64,000 nucleotides of DNA from Dietzia alimentaria 72 (lineage in GTDB: Bacteria; Actinomycetota; Actinomycetes; Mycobacteriales; Mycobacteriaceae): the NCBI RefSeq assembly GCF_000226215.1, contig NZ_AGFF01000005.1, positions 62,001 to 126,000 on the forward strand, read 5' to 3'. Below, one piece after another: positions 39,217-48,555 of the stretch. Position numbers and translations under genes: made by a program. Positions within the stretch are counted from its first letter, which is position 1. Every line of letters starts with the position of its first letter. The notes below the pieces were generated by a model. It had not been told where the DNA came from, ran no database searches, and worked only from the letters and a program-made list of their open reading frames with translations.

Positions 39217-41214
39217 ATGTCGGGGGTGACGGAGAAGCGTCCGGCGGAGGGAGCCCCTCACGCCGACGACGCCCCGCGCGAGGGGCGCGGTGGTCAGTTT
39301 GCGTTCTGGGCGGGCCTGCTCGCGGTGGTGGCGGTGTTCTTTGCCGGCGCCTGGGAGCGCAGATGGATCGCGGACGACGGACTCATCGTCCTGCGCACTG
39401 TCCGGAACCTGGTGGCCGGAAACGGCCCGGTGTTCAACGCGGGTGAACGGGTCGAGTCCAACACCTCCACGGCGTGGACTTACCTCGTCTATCTGACCCA
39501 CCAGGTGGTCGGATACCGACTCGAGCTGGTCGTGTTGGGCCTGGCCCTCACGCTGAGCATGGTCGCCGTGATGTGCGCGATGCTCGGGACCCGCGTGATG
39601 TATCGCGGCACCCGGGGAGCGCCCGCGGGCTCGCCGATGCTCCTCCTGCCGTTCGGAATCATCGTGTACGTCATGCTGCCGCCAGCGCGGGACTTCGCGT
39701 CCTCCGGACTGGAGACCGGTCTGGTGATCTGCTGGATCGCGCTGATGTGGCTGGGGCTGCAGCGCTGGGCGCGCGCGGAGCATCTTGAGGGACGTTTCCA
39801 TCTGCCCGCTCCCGAGACCGCCGCGATCGCGTTCCTCGCCGGCCTGGGTCCGCTCGTGCGACCCGAGATGGCGTTGGCCGCGGTGGTGTTTCTGGGGCTG
39901 TTGGCGGCCGCCCGGCAGACGTGGTGGCACCTGGGGTGGCTGGTCGCGATCGCGGGCGTGGTCCCGGTGCTCTATCAGGCGTGGCGCATGTCCTATTACG
40001 CGCTGCCCTACCCGCTGACGGCCGTGGCGAAGGATGCCGGCGGGTCCAAGTGGGACAAGGGCGTCGAGTACCTGTGGGATCTGCTCGCCCCGTACACGCT
40101 GCTGCTGCCGCTCGCGCTGGTACTGATCACCGGCCTGGTGATGCTGTGGGCCGTGGCCGGGCGCGCTGGTGCAGACGCGAACGCGGATGTGGAGTCCCAC
40201 GAGGACGGACTGCTCCTCCGCCTGCGGGGTCGTGCCCGATCAACCCCGGTCGTCACCGTCGCATTCCTCTGCGTCGCACTCATCATGCTGCTGTACGTCA
40301 CCCGCGTAGGTGGGGACTTCATGCACGGCCGGGTGCTCCTGCCGTCCCTGTTCCTTTTTCTTCTCCCGGTCTCCGTCGTGCCCCTGCCCATCGGTCCCGC
40401 CCGCGGGGCTGCGGACGCGTCCGTGCGCCGGGTGATGGTTCCCGTGGTGCTGGGTGCGTGGGTCGTCGTCATCGGCTGGGCGGTGGCCGTAGAGGTGACT
40501 CAGGATCCGTTCCGCGACGCGCCCGAGGCCATCACTGCGGCGGGGATCGTCGACGAGCGGCAGTACTACATCCAGCGCACCGGGCATCGTCACCCGTTGC
40601 TGGCGGATGACTACCTCGACTTCCCGCGGATGCGGGCGTTGGTGCGCGATGTCGCACAGAACCGCACCGGTGCGGTGTTCCTGCCGGTTCCGGGGTTCCA
40701 GGACCGCTGGGACGTGGTGGCCTATGACCGCCCGATGCCGGGCCTGGCGCCGTTCGAGCTGCCCGAGGAACCGGATAAGACCGTCGTGTTCCTCAACCTC
40801 GGGATGACAAGCATGAACCTCCCACTCGATGTGGACGTCTACGACACGGTGGGTCTGGCGGCACCTCTGGCCGCCCACACCGACCGCATGGAGGACGGCC
40901 GGATCGGGCACGACAAGTTCCTGCCGTACGACTGGGTGCTCGCGCACACGGGAGTGGTCGAGGATCCTACCAACTTCCCGCGGTGGATCGACGTCAACTG
41001 GGTCAATCAGGCTGAGGTAGCGCTGCAGTGTCCCGCGACACAGGCGCTGATCGAGTCGTACTCGGCTCCTCTGACCCTGGAACGGCGCTGGTCGAACCTC
41101 GTTAATGCATTCTCATTCGCCGAGTACCGGATCAACAGAATCCCTGCGTATGAGGTGCAGAGGTGTGGATTACCGATGCCTGAGAATGTGGAGAAGTACC
41201 AGGGCACTCGGTAG
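39217..41214 (+). CDS. aftB: Terminal beta-(1->2)-arabinofuranosyltransferase AftB
   Basis: GT-C membrane transferase of 665 residues that adds the terminal beta-1,2 arabinofuranose to arabinan, the residues later mycolated. A short cytosolic N-terminus is followed by a first helix and the GT-C acidic loop (WIADDGLIVLRTVRNL). About ten helices fill residues 25-420, and an exported C-terminal domain of about 240 residues ends the protein. Length (M. tuberculosis AftB is a little shorter) and position after ubiA support the name. Its stop is followed by about 185 nt before the first mycolyltransferase. Confidence 0.92.
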   Translation: MSGVTEKRPAEGAPHADDAPREGRGGQFAFWAGLLAVVAVFFAGAWERRWIADDGLIVLRTVRNLVAGNGPVFNAGERVESNTSTAWTYLVYLTHQVVGYRLELVVLGLALTLSMVAVMCAMLGTRVMYRGTRGAPAGSPMLLLPFGIIVYVMLPPARDFASSGLETGLVICWIALMWLGLQRWARAEHLEGRFHLPAPETAAIAFLAGLGPLVRPEMALAAVVFLGLLAAARQTWWHLGWLVAIAGVVPVLYQAWRMSYYALPYPLTAVAKDAGGSKWDKGVEYLWDLLAPYTLLLPLALVLITGLVMLWAVAGRAGADANADVESHEDGLLLRLRGRARSTPVVTVAFLCVALIMLLYVTRVGGDFMHGRVLLPSLFLFLLPVSVVPLPIGPARGAADASVRRVMVPVVLGAWVVVIGWAVAVEVTQDPFRDAPEAITAAGIVDERQYYIQRTGHRHPLLADDYLDFPRMRALVRDVAQNRTGAVFLPVPGFQDRWDVVAYDRPMPGLAPFELPEEPDKTVVFLNLGMTSMNLPLDVDVYDTVGLAAPLAAHTDRMEDGRIGHDKFLPYDWVLAHTGVVEDPTNFPRWIDVNWVNQAEVALQCPATQALIESYSAPLTLERRWSNLVNAFSFAEYRINRIPAYEVQRCGLPMPENVEKYQGTR

Positions 41215-41287
41215 TGTTGCCCACGTTGTTGTCTCGGAACGATAACAGTAGGGGGACGATTAGGTCCCTGACCTGTAACACCAGTCC

Positions 41288-41293
41288 CATAAT
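41288..41293 (+). promoter_or_regulatory. Possible -10 box (CATAAT) of the first mycolyltransferase gene
   Basis: CATAAT would give a leader of about 100 nt. GTAACA occurs just upstream. AAAGGA precedes ATG 41400. Confidence 0.3.
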
Positions 41294-41399
41294 GCGCGAC
41301 AGTATCGATGTCGCAGTTCCGGTCTTCCGCTAGGCGGGCCGGTCCGATGGACGTCACCGATGCCCCCGGGGCACCAGGAACGAACAAAGGAACCAACGA

Positions 41400-42533
41400 A
41401 TGTCCCAGTCAACCCTCCGGCGCCGGTTCGCCGCCGGGCTCACCGCCCTGGCGACGGCCGCAAGCCTCGTTGTCGGCGCCCCGGCCCTCGTCGCCGCGCA
41501 GGCGACCGAGCAGGGCTCGTCGGCCAGCCTCGGCTCCGCCGGCTCGGCCGGGCCCGCACCCGCCGCCGCAGCCTTCCGTCCGGCAGCCGGCGACGAGAAC
41601 CCTGTTGGCTTCCGCAGTAACCTCCGCCCCGGCTGCGTGTGGGATCCGGTCCGCTCGTGGGTCCAGCTGTGTGAGGTCTACTCCCCGGCGATGAAACGGC
41701 CGATCAAGGTCCAGGTCCAGCCGGCCCGCTTCGGCGGCAACGCCGGTCTGTACCTGCTCGACGGCCTGCGCGCCCGCGACGACTGGAACGCGTGGACCCA
41801 CGACGCCCAGGCGCAGCGCACCTTCCTGCAGGACAACATCACGCTGGTCATGCCCGTCGGCGGCCAGGTGTCCTTCTACTCCGACTGGCAGCGGCCCATC
41901 AACCTGGGTGGCAACCTGCTCGAGTACAAGTACGAGACGTTCCTCACCGAGGAGCTGCCGAACTATCTGGCGGCGCACTTCGGCGTCAATCGCGACAACA
42001 ACGCGATCGCCGGACTGTCGATGGGCGGCTCCGCCGCAGCGACCCTCGCTGCTGACCATCCGGGCCAGTTCAAGCAGGTCTCGGTGTTCTCCGGCTACAT
42101 GAATCCGACCGCCCCCGGTATGTACACCATGATCCCGCTGGCGATGTTCGACCAGTGCAAGTGCGACCCGTTCGCCATGTGGGGACTGCCGGGCTCGCCC
42201 GAGTGGGGCGCGCACGACCCGCTGCTCAAGGCTGACAAGTTGCGCGGCATCCCGATGTACGTCACCGCGGGATCCGCGATCCCGGGCCAGTACGACCAGC
42301 CCACCAGCCTCCAGGCAGTGTTCAACACGTTCAACGGCATCATCCTCGAGGGCCTGTCACGTGGCTCGACCCTCGCGTTCCAGAACACCATGAACGCGGC
42401 ACCGAACCAGGCGAAGTTCGAGTACCGCACCACCGGCGTCCACGGATGGGGCTACTGGAACGACGACCTCATCGCGGCCCGTTCGGAGCAGATCCTGAAG
42501 GTGATGAACGCCGGCGCCTGGGCGGGCTACTGA
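41400..42533 (+). CDS. Mycolyltransferase (antigen 85 / FbpA family)
   Basis: Secreted acyltransferase of 377 residues that moves mycolate between trehalose monomycolates and onto arabinogalactan. A signal peptide (about 1-36, LTALATAASLVVGAPALVAAQ) and a short Ala/Gly linker precede the alpha/beta-hydrolase domain. The nucleophile is Ser207 in IAGLSMGGSA. His348 of TGVHGWGYW is the catalytic histidine. The LLDGLRARDDWNAW and SFYSDWQRPI segments match the Ag85 pocket. AAAGGA lies upstream of ATG 41400, and a terminator follows. It lacks the LGFP tail of the next gene. Confidence 0.93.
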   Translation: MSQSTLRRRFAAGLTALATAASLVVGAPALVAAQATEQGSSASLGSAGSAGPAPAAAAFRPAAGDENPVGFRSNLRPGCVWDPVRSWVQLCEVYSPAMKRPIKVQVQPARFGGNAGLYLLDGLRARDDWNAWTHDAQAQRTFLQDNITLVMPVGGQVSFYSDWQRPINLGGNLLEYKYETFLTEELPNYLAAHFGVNRDNNAIAGLSMGGSAAATLAADHPGQFKQVSVFSGYMNPTAPGMYTMIPLAMFDQCKCDPFAMWGLPGSPEWGAHDPLLKADKLRGIPMYVTAGSAIPGQYDQPTSLQAVFNTFNGIILEGLSRGSTLAFQNTMNAAPNQAKFEYRTTGVHGWGYWNDDLIAARSEQILKVMNAGAWAGY

Positions 42534-42603
42534 GCTGGCCCGCTGGACCTGACGACTGAATAATGGTGGATTCGCCCCTTTACAGCGAGTCCTCACCCGT
42601 CAC

Positions 42604-42643
42604 ACCGGGGCCCCGCGCGTAGATTCTCGTGCGGGGCCCCGGT
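42604..42643 (+). terminator. Hairpin terminator after the first mycolyltransferase
   Basis: ACCGGGGCCCCGC (42604-42616) pairs perfectly over 13 bp with GCGGGGCCCCGGT (42631-42643), followed by CGTTTGT. It separates the two mycolyltransferase genes. Confidence 0.8.
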
Positions 42644-42787
42644 CGTTTGTGACCACCGGGTTCGGCCGTGGGAGGGGAACTCACGGACGCGCCGCGGACC
42701 CGGGCTTCGGACACAGGTGGGACAGGCGTATGTGGCCCGCCCCCATGACAGATTTCGAGACGACGCGGCAAGGAAGAGAACAACACC

Positions 42788-44785
42788 ATGGCGACCCCCA
42801 GCGCACACGCGAGCCCCCGTTCCAGGTGGGCGTCCCTCCTCGCGGCCCCACTCGTCGTGGGTGTTGTCGGTTCCGGACTCGTCCTGACCCCGGTCGTGGC
42901 GGCTCAGGAGACGCCGGCCAGCCCGGCGGAGTCGACTCGAGCCGAGGCGCCGAGGGCCGATGCGGGCCCCGCCGGGGCCACCTCCGCGCAGGTATCGCCG
43001 TCTCAGGCCACCCCGGCGCCGAACCCGGCCAACACCCCTGATGCGCCGACGCTGCGGGTGCCGACCACCCCGCCGTCCGGCGTCCGGCTGGACAAGGTCG
43101 AGTGGAAGAGCGCCAATCGCGTGGCCCTGTGGGTGCAGTCGCCCGCCATGGAGCAGGCCGTCCAGGTGCAACTCATGCTCCCGGCCCAGTGGAACGCCGA
43201 ACCGGAGCGCACCTACCCGTCGCTGCTCCTGCTCGACGGACTGCGCGCTCGCGCCGACGCGAGCGGGTGGACCCTGGAGACCAAGATCTCCCAGTTCTTC
43301 GACGCCAAGAACGCGATCATCGTGCTGCCCGTCGGCGGAGAGTCGAGTTTCTACACCGACTGGGTGGGCGACGCCAAGGGGTCGACCTACCAGTGGGAGA
43401 CGTTCCTCATGGAGGAGCTGCCGCCTCTGTTGGCCCGTGACTGGCGCGTCAACGACAAGCACGGCGTGGCCGGATTGTCCATGGGCGGCACCGCCGCCAT
43501 GATGCTCTCCCAGCGCTACCCGGATCACTTCCAGTTCGCGGCGAGCTATTCGGGTTTCCTGGACACCACGAGTTTCGGGATGCCCGAAGCCGTCAAGGTC
43601 GCCATGCAGGACGCCGGCGGTTACCCCGCCGAGAATATGTGGGGGCCGCTGGGCTCGGACCGCTGGCTGGAGCAGGACCCCAAGCTCCATACCGACAAGA
43701 TGAAGGGGCAAAGCCTGTACGTCTCCGCGGGCAGTGGCAACACCGGCCCGTGGGACCAGCCCTCAGGGCTGCCGGGCATCCCCACCAACTTCCCCGGTTA
43801 CGGCCTCGAGTTGCTGTCCCGGATGACCACGCAGACCTTCGTCAACAAGGCCCGCGGGTCCGGCGCCCAGGTCACGGCGAATTTCCGGCCGTCCGGCACC
43901 CACACCTGGCCGTACTGGCAGTTCGAGATGACGCAGGCCTGGCCGCAGTACGCGGCGGCGGTCGGCATCGAGAACGTTGAGCCCCCGTGCGCGGCGGCCG
44001 GCGAGATCGCCAGGGTGGCCGAGCGGCAGCCGGGCCTCGGTCCGTGCCTGACGGGCGAGTACGACGTCCGTGGCGGCAAGGCCACCGACTTCCGCTTCGG
44101 CCGGGTTTTCTGGTCGCCGCAGACCGGCGCCCATTCGGTCCTCGGCGCCATCGGCGCCGCCTATCAGGCCGAGGGCGGCCCCGATGGTCGACTCGGCCTG
44201 CCGACCTCCGGCGAGACCGCCACCCCGGACGGCAAGGGGCGCTTCTCCACGTTCCAGAACGGTGCCATCTACTGGTCGCCGACCACGGGCGCGCACGCGG
44301 TCCGTGGCGCGATCCGGACCATGTGGCAGGAGCAGGGCTCCGAGCGCGGTGATCTGGGCTACCCGACCACCGACGAGATCGCCAACCCCAATAAGCCGGG
44401 CGCGGTCCAAGGGTTCTCCGGCGGCACCGTCTACTGGTCCGAGGAAACCGGACCGAAGGTCGTCGAGGGTTCGATCCTCAAGGCCTACCGCGAAGCCGGG
44501 GCGGAGAACTCGGAGCTCGGCTACCCGACCACCAACGAGATCGCGCTGAGCACCCGCAACGGGGCATTCAGCCGATTCCAGGGCGGCGCGATCTACTGGT
44601 CCAGGAGCACCGGCGCCCATGTGGTGCCGCGGGGACCGGTGTTCGATGCCTGGGGCACGGTCGACTACGAGCGCGGCCGGCTCGGCTACCCGACCAGCGG
44701 ACTGCGCAACACCCGGGACGGCCAGGTGATGGAGTTCGAAGGCGGCACGATCACGGTGTCCGGCGGCCGGGCGGAGATCTCGTGA
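42788..44785 (+). CDS. Mycolyltransferase with four C-terminal LGFP repeats (PS1/Cop1 type)
   Basis: Secreted protein of 665 residues. A signal peptide ending near VVAAQ (about residue 40) and a Pro/Ala linker precede the Ag85-type domain. The nucleophile is Ser231 in AGLSMGGTA, and His372 of SGTHTWPYW is the likely catalytic His. From about 430 to the end lie four repeats of about 50 residues, each with an LG(L/Y)PT turn: LGLPTS, LGYPTT, LGYPTT and LGYPTS. LGFP repeats are thought to bind the cell wall, and the same plan is found in corynebacterial PS1. AAGGAAG precedes ATG 42788. Its stop overlaps the lipoprotein gene (GTGA). Confidence 0.93.
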   Translation: MATPSAHASPRSRWASLLAAPLVVGVVGSGLVLTPVVAAQETPASPAESTRAEAPRADAGPAGATSAQVSPSQATPAPNPANTPDAPTLRVPTTPPSGVRLDKVEWKSANRVALWVQSPAMEQAVQVQLMLPAQWNAEPERTYPSLLLLDGLRARADASGWTLETKISQFFDAKNAIIVLPVGGESSFYTDWVGDAKGSTYQWETFLMEELPPLLARDWRVNDKHGVAGLSMGGTAAMMLSQRYPDHFQFAASYSGFLDTTSFGMPEAVKVAMQDAGGYPAENMWGPLGSDRWLEQDPKLHTDKMKGQSLYVSAGSGNTGPWDQPSGLPGIPTNFPGYGLELLSRMTTQTFVNKARGSGAQVTANFRPSGTHTWPYWQFEMTQAWPQYAAAVGIENVEPPCAAAGEIARVAERQPGLGPCLTGEYDVRGGKATDFRFGRVFWSPQTGAHSVLGAIGAAYQAEGGPDGRLGLPTSGETATPDGKGRFSTFQNGAIYWSPTTGAHAVRGAIRTMWQEQGSERGDLGYPTTDEIANPNKPGAVQGFSGGTVYWSEETGPKVVEGSILKAYREAGAENSELGYPTTNEIALSTRNGAFSRFQGGAIYWSRSTGAHVVPRGPVFDAWGTVDYERGRLGYPTSGLRNTRDGQVMEFEGGTITVSGGRAEIS

Positions 44786-45285
44786 GGCCCCGCGGCGCCG
44801 CCCGGGTCACCGCATCGGTGGCAGCACTGCTCATGGCGGGAGGGATGCTCACCGCCTGCGGCGGAGGTGATTCGACCGTCTCCGGCGTCCCCGACTCCGA
44901 GACGTTGGCGCCACCGCCAGGCGGCGCGGGCTCGCCGTCGTCGCGGGTCCCGGCGTCCGAGGACTCCGGACGTTTCACCGAGGCTCCCGCACCGGTTGCC
45001 ACTGACTCCAGCGGATTCACCAGTCCCGCCATCGGAGCGCGCGAACGCGGCTACCTCGCGGTGCTCGAGGGTGAGGGGATCGAGACCGACGAACTCTCGG
45101 ACGCGCTCGTAGCGGCGGGGAACACCATCTGCCGCATACGCACGACCGGCGGGGCGGCGGGGGAGACCACCACCATCGCCGACGCCGTGGCGGGACAGAT
45201 CTCGGCGGGCGGGTACTCCGACCGCGGCGTCGACGAGCTCTCGCGCACCGTCGTCGACGCGGCCGCCGGTCAGCTCTGCCCGTAG
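44782..45285 (+). CDS. DUF732-type lipoprotein
   Basis: Exported lipoprotein of 167 residues. The signal peptide ends with lipobox LTAC (near residues 24-27). A Pro/Ser-rich linker leads to a DUF732-like domain of about 75 residues (from GYLAVLEGEGIET), with paired Cys in NTICRIR and the terminal QLCP, usual for this actinobacterial secreted domain. GTG 44782 overlaps the stop of the LGFP mycolyltransferase, so it is made with it. A related small secreted protein stands at this place in C. glutamicum, as I recall. Function unknown; a helper of mycolate transfer is a guess. Confidence 0.75.
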   Translation: MRPRGAARVTASVAALLMAGGMLTACGGGDSTVSGVPDSETLAPPPGGAGSPSSRVPASEDSGRFTEAPAPVATDSSGFTSPAIGARERGYLAVLEGEGIETDELSDALVAAGNTICRIRTTGGAAGETTTIADAVAGQISAGGYSDRGVDELSRTVVDAAAGQLCP

Positions 45286-45404
45286 CGGGTCGTGAGCCCG
45301 GACACCCGGGCGGCGTCTCCGGAACCCCGGGGGCCCGCCGGGCGTTGAACCTGTCGTCGACCCTCCGCCGCACCGTGCGGGCTGGTCGGGAAGGAGTTCG
45401 TATC

Positions 45405-46370
45405 GTGGCTCGTGGATCACGTGCTGGAGGTGGCCGCCGTCTCGGGTGCGCAGTCGGAGCGCTCATCATGGTGGTCCTGCTGGTGCTGGGGATCGGCTGG
45501 TGGATCGGTCAACGCGGGCTCCCCTCGGGGCCCGACGGTCCCGGGCCGGGTCCGGATGTGCCGCAGCGGTCCCAGCCCGCCGACTGTCCCGATGTGGAGA
45601 TGATCGCCGTCCCGGGGACATGGGAGAGCAGTCCGACAGACGACCCGTTCACTCCCACGTTCCTGCCCAACGCACTACTGCGGACAGTGACCGATCCGCT
45701 CAGCGAGCAGTATCCGGGCGAGAGACTGCGCGTGTTCACCGTCCCGTACATCGCTCAGTTCCGGAATCCGCAGCAGCCCGACCAGGTCACCTACGACCAG
45801 AGCCGTGCCGAGGGCACTGATCGGGCGCGCGCCCAGCTGGTGGCCACGCACGAGCACTGCCCCTACACCTCGTTCGTCCTGCTGGGTTTCTCCCAGGGCG
45901 CGGTGATCGCCGGCGACCTCACGAGCGAGATCGGCACGGGTAACGGTCCGATCCCGGCCGAGTTGGTGCGCGGCAGCGTCCTCATCGCCGATGGCCGCCG
46001 CATCCCCGGCGAAGGACAGTCGCCCGGGCTCTCGCCCGGGAACGGGCAGGGCATGGAGATCTCACTGCAGCCGGCCACCGGGCTCACCCAGCTCATCGCC
46101 GGGGCCACGATGACCGGACCGCGACCAGGCGGGTTCGGTGTCCTCGACGACCGCACCGCCCAGATCTGCGACTCGCGCGACCTCATCTGCAACGCGCCGC
46201 TCAACGTGGTCGACGGCGCAGCCCGGTTCCAGGAGTTCCTGGCTAACAACGCGATCCACGCGATGTATGCCACGAACCCGGACGTGATCGAGGGAACGAC
46301 GGTGCCGGAGTGGACTATCGACCACGTACGAGGACTCGTCGACGACGCCCCGGAGATCGCCCACGAGTGA
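45405..46370 (+). CDS. Cutinase-family lipase (Culp6 / Rv3802c type)
   Basis: Membrane-anchored esterase of 321 residues. One N-terminal helix (LGCAVGALIMVVLLVLGIGWWI) anchors it, and the cutinase domain lies outside. CPDVEMIAVPGTWES starts the domain. The nucleophile is Ser163 in LLGFSQGAV. Later acidic and His residues (CDSRDLICNAP and NNAIHAMYAT) complete the triad region. The mycobacterial homolog is an essential phospholipase/thioesterase encoded beside fadD32-pks13. GTG 45405 has AAGGAG about 8 nt upstream. It precedes fadD32 by about 170 nt. Confidence 0.92.
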   Translation: MARGSRAGGGRRLGCAVGALIMVVLLVLGIGWWIGQRGLPSGPDGPGPGPDVPQRSQPADCPDVEMIAVPGTWESSPTDDPFTPTFLPNALLRTVTDPLSEQYPGERLRVFTVPYIAQFRNPQQPDQVTYDQSRAEGTDRARAQLVATHEHCPYTSFVLLGFSQGAVIAGDLTSEIGTGNGPIPAELVRGSVLIADGRRIPGEGQSPGLSPGNGQGMEISLQPATGLTQLIAGATMTGPRPGGFGVLDDRTAQICDSRDLICNAPLNVVDGAARFQEFLANNAIHAMYATNPDVIEGTTVPEWTIDHVRGLVDDAPEIAHE

Positions 46371-46455
46371 TCACGCTGCCCCGGGGTCGGGTGTCGCGAC
46401 GACACGCCTGGCGAGAAGGATGATTCGGAGTTCGGGCGTGCCCTGGGGCACGCTG

Positions 46456-46461
46456 TAGGAT
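46456..46461 (+). promoter_or_regulatory. -10 box (TAGGAT) of the fadD32-pks13-accD4 operon
   Basis: TAGGAT would start the mRNA near 46468 with a leader of about 75 nt. Confidence 0.4.
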
Positions 46462-46542
46462 CGATCAAGCCTGTCGTCAGTTCACCCGGCATCTCCGCGG
46501 TCGACGACGTCGACCAATCGAAACGGATCGGAACGGAGCAAC

Positions 46543-48495
46543 GTGGAGTTCGAGCAATACCACGACGCCAGCGGGGCGATCATCATCCCCGATCGCACCA
46601 CCCTGGTTGACTTCGTCGAGTTCAACGTGGCCGCGGCTCGACAAGACGAGTCGGCTGATCATCTGATCTACCGGTATATGGACTACTCCAGCACGCGTGA
46701 CGGCGAGGTCCAGGAACTGACGTGGTCGCGGTTTGGGGACCGGCTTTACGCTATCGCCGCACGTCTGCAGCAGGTGGCCAAGCCAGGCGACCGCGTGGCG
46801 ATCCTCGCGCCGCAGGGGCTCGACTACATCGTGTCGTTCTTCGCCGCCATCCACGCGGGCCTCATCGCGGTGCCGCTGTTCGACCCGGACGAGCCGGGTC
46901 ATCACGACCGTCTTCACGCCGTCCTGGGGGACTGTGCCCCGGCGGTCATCCTCACCTCGACCGAATCCGCCGCCGGCGTAAGGAAGCTCTTCCGTGAGCT
47001 GCCCGCCCGCGAACGGCCGCGCACCGTCGCCGTCGACGCCATTCCCGACGAGCTCGGCACCGGTTGGACGCGTCCGGAGCTGGGTGCCGACGATATCGCC
47101 TACCTGCAGTACACCTCGGGTTCGACCCGGGTGCCCGCGGGCGTGGAGATCACTCACCGCAACGTGGTCACCAACGTCATCCAGCTCTTCGACGGTCTCG
47201 GATTGTCCCGCGACTCGCGCGGTGTCACCTGGCTGCCGCTGTTCCACGACATGGGTCTGCTCAAGGTCATCGTGCCCGCGATGGGTGGCGCGACGATCAC
47301 GGTCATGAGCCCCCGCGCATTTGTGCAGCGGCCCGGCCGGTGGGTCAACCAGCTCGCCGAGATGGCGGCCGAGGAGGGGGTCGACGGTGTGTTCGCCGCC
47401 GCACCCAACTTCGCGTTCGAGCACGCGGCGCGTCGCGGGCTGCCCCGCGAGGGCGAGACCCTCGACCTGTCGGGCGTCACCAGCATCATCAACGGCTCTG
47501 AGCCGGTCACGCCGGCCTCCATGCGCGCGTTCAACGAGGCGTTCGCACCCCACGGCCTGGCGCCGACGGTCATCAAGCCGTCCTACGGCATGGCTGAGGC
47601 GACACTCTTCGTCTCCTCCCCGCGTAAGAACGACGAGGCAATCGTCATCCACGTCGACCGCGGCGATCTCAACAAAGGCGTCATGACCGTTCTCGACGAG
47701 TCACAGGTCGACGGGAACGACGAGGCCATCCCGCAGGTCGCCTGCGGCTTTGTGGCGCCCAGCCAGTGGGCGACGATCGTCGATGCGAACGTCAACGAGG
47801 CCGGCGAGCACGATGGGACCGGGCGCGAACTCCCCGAGGGGCGGGTCGGTGAGATCTGGCTCCACGGCACCAACATCGGTCGCGCGTACTGGGATCGCCC
47901 GGAGGAGTCGCACGCCACGTTCGGGAATCTCCTGACCGAGCGGCTGTCCGAGGGGTCCAAGACCGTGCGCGAGTTCGGCACCGTCCCCGAGGACGGGCGC
48001 TGGCTGCGGACGGGCGACTACGGCGCCTACGTCGACGGCCAGCTCTACATCACCGGACGCGTCAAGGATCTTGTGATCGTCGCGGGCCGCAACCACTACC
48101 CGCAGGATCTGGAGAACACGGCGCAGGACGCCTCCGACGCGCTCAGGCCCGGCTTTGTCGCCGCGTTCGCCGTGCCGGCCAACCAGCTGCCGATCGACGC
48201 CCGTAACGGTGAGGAGATCGCGACCGATGACTCGTCGGAGACGCTGGTCGTCGTGGGCGAGCGCGCTCCCGGTGCAGGCAAGGCGGACCCGGTGCCCATC
48301 GCGGATGCGGTCCGCTCGGCCATCTCCGCACGGCACGGGGTCACGGCCCAGGACGTGATCCTGGTGCCGGCGGGATCCATCCCGCGCACGTCGAGCGGCA
48401 AGATCGCGCGGCGCGCGTGCAAGGCTGCTTATGTGGACGGCACACTGCGTGGTGGCCACCAGCAGACCGCCTTCCCCGACCTGCCGACGCAGTAG
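46543..48495 (+). CDS. fadD32: Long-chain fatty acid--AMP ligase FadD32
   Basis: Acyl-AMP ligase of 650 residues that activates the meromycolic chain and loads it on the N-terminal ACP of Pks13. Adenylation motifs are YTSGSTRVPAG (residues 190-200), SYGMAEATLFVS, and WLRTGDYGAYVDGQLYITG followed by GRVKDLVIVAGRNHYPQDLE. The insertion that prevents CoA use in the FAAL class is expected in the C-terminal half. GTG 46543 has GGAG about 9 nt upstream. It is followed by pks13 about 60 nt later. Confidence 0.96.
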   Translation: MEFEQYHDASGAIIIPDRTTLVDFVEFNVAAARQDESADHLIYRYMDYSSTRDGEVQELTWSRFGDRLYAIAARLQQVAKPGDRVAILAPQGLDYIVSFFAAIHAGLIAVPLFDPDEPGHHDRLHAVLGDCAPAVILTSTESAAGVRKLFRELPARERPRTVAVDAIPDELGTGWTRPELGADDIAYLQYTSGSTRVPAGVEITHRNVVTNVIQLFDGLGLSRDSRGVTWLPLFHDMGLLKVIVPAMGGATITVMSPRAFVQRPGRWVNQLAEMAAEEGVDGVFAAAPNFAFEHAARRGLPREGETLDLSGVTSIINGSEPVTPASMRAFNEAFAPHGLAPTVIKPSYGMAEATLFVSSPRKNDEAIVIHVDRGDLNKGVMTVLDESQVDGNDEAIPQVACGFVAPSQWATIVDANVNEAGEHDGTGRELPEGRVGEIWLHGTNIGRAYWDRPEESHATFGNLLTERLSEGSKTVREFGTVPEDGRWLRTGDYGAYVDGQLYITGRVKDLVIVAGRNHYPQDLENTAQDASDALRPGFVAAFAVPANQLPIDARNGEEIATDDSSETLVVVGERAPGAGKADPVPIADAVRSAISARHGVTAQDVILVPAGSIPRTSSGKIARRACKAAYVDGTLRGGHQQTAFPDLPTQ

Positions 48496-48555
48496 CGCCC
48501 GGCGACCGGGACGGTCGAAGGCACCACGGGTGCCCCGCCGCGCGGGACACACCGG

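Noticed and set aside
41409-42215. Minus-strand ORF opposite the first mycolyltransferase
   Set aside because: Shadow frame with no domain; the plus strand has signal peptide and catalytic motifs.
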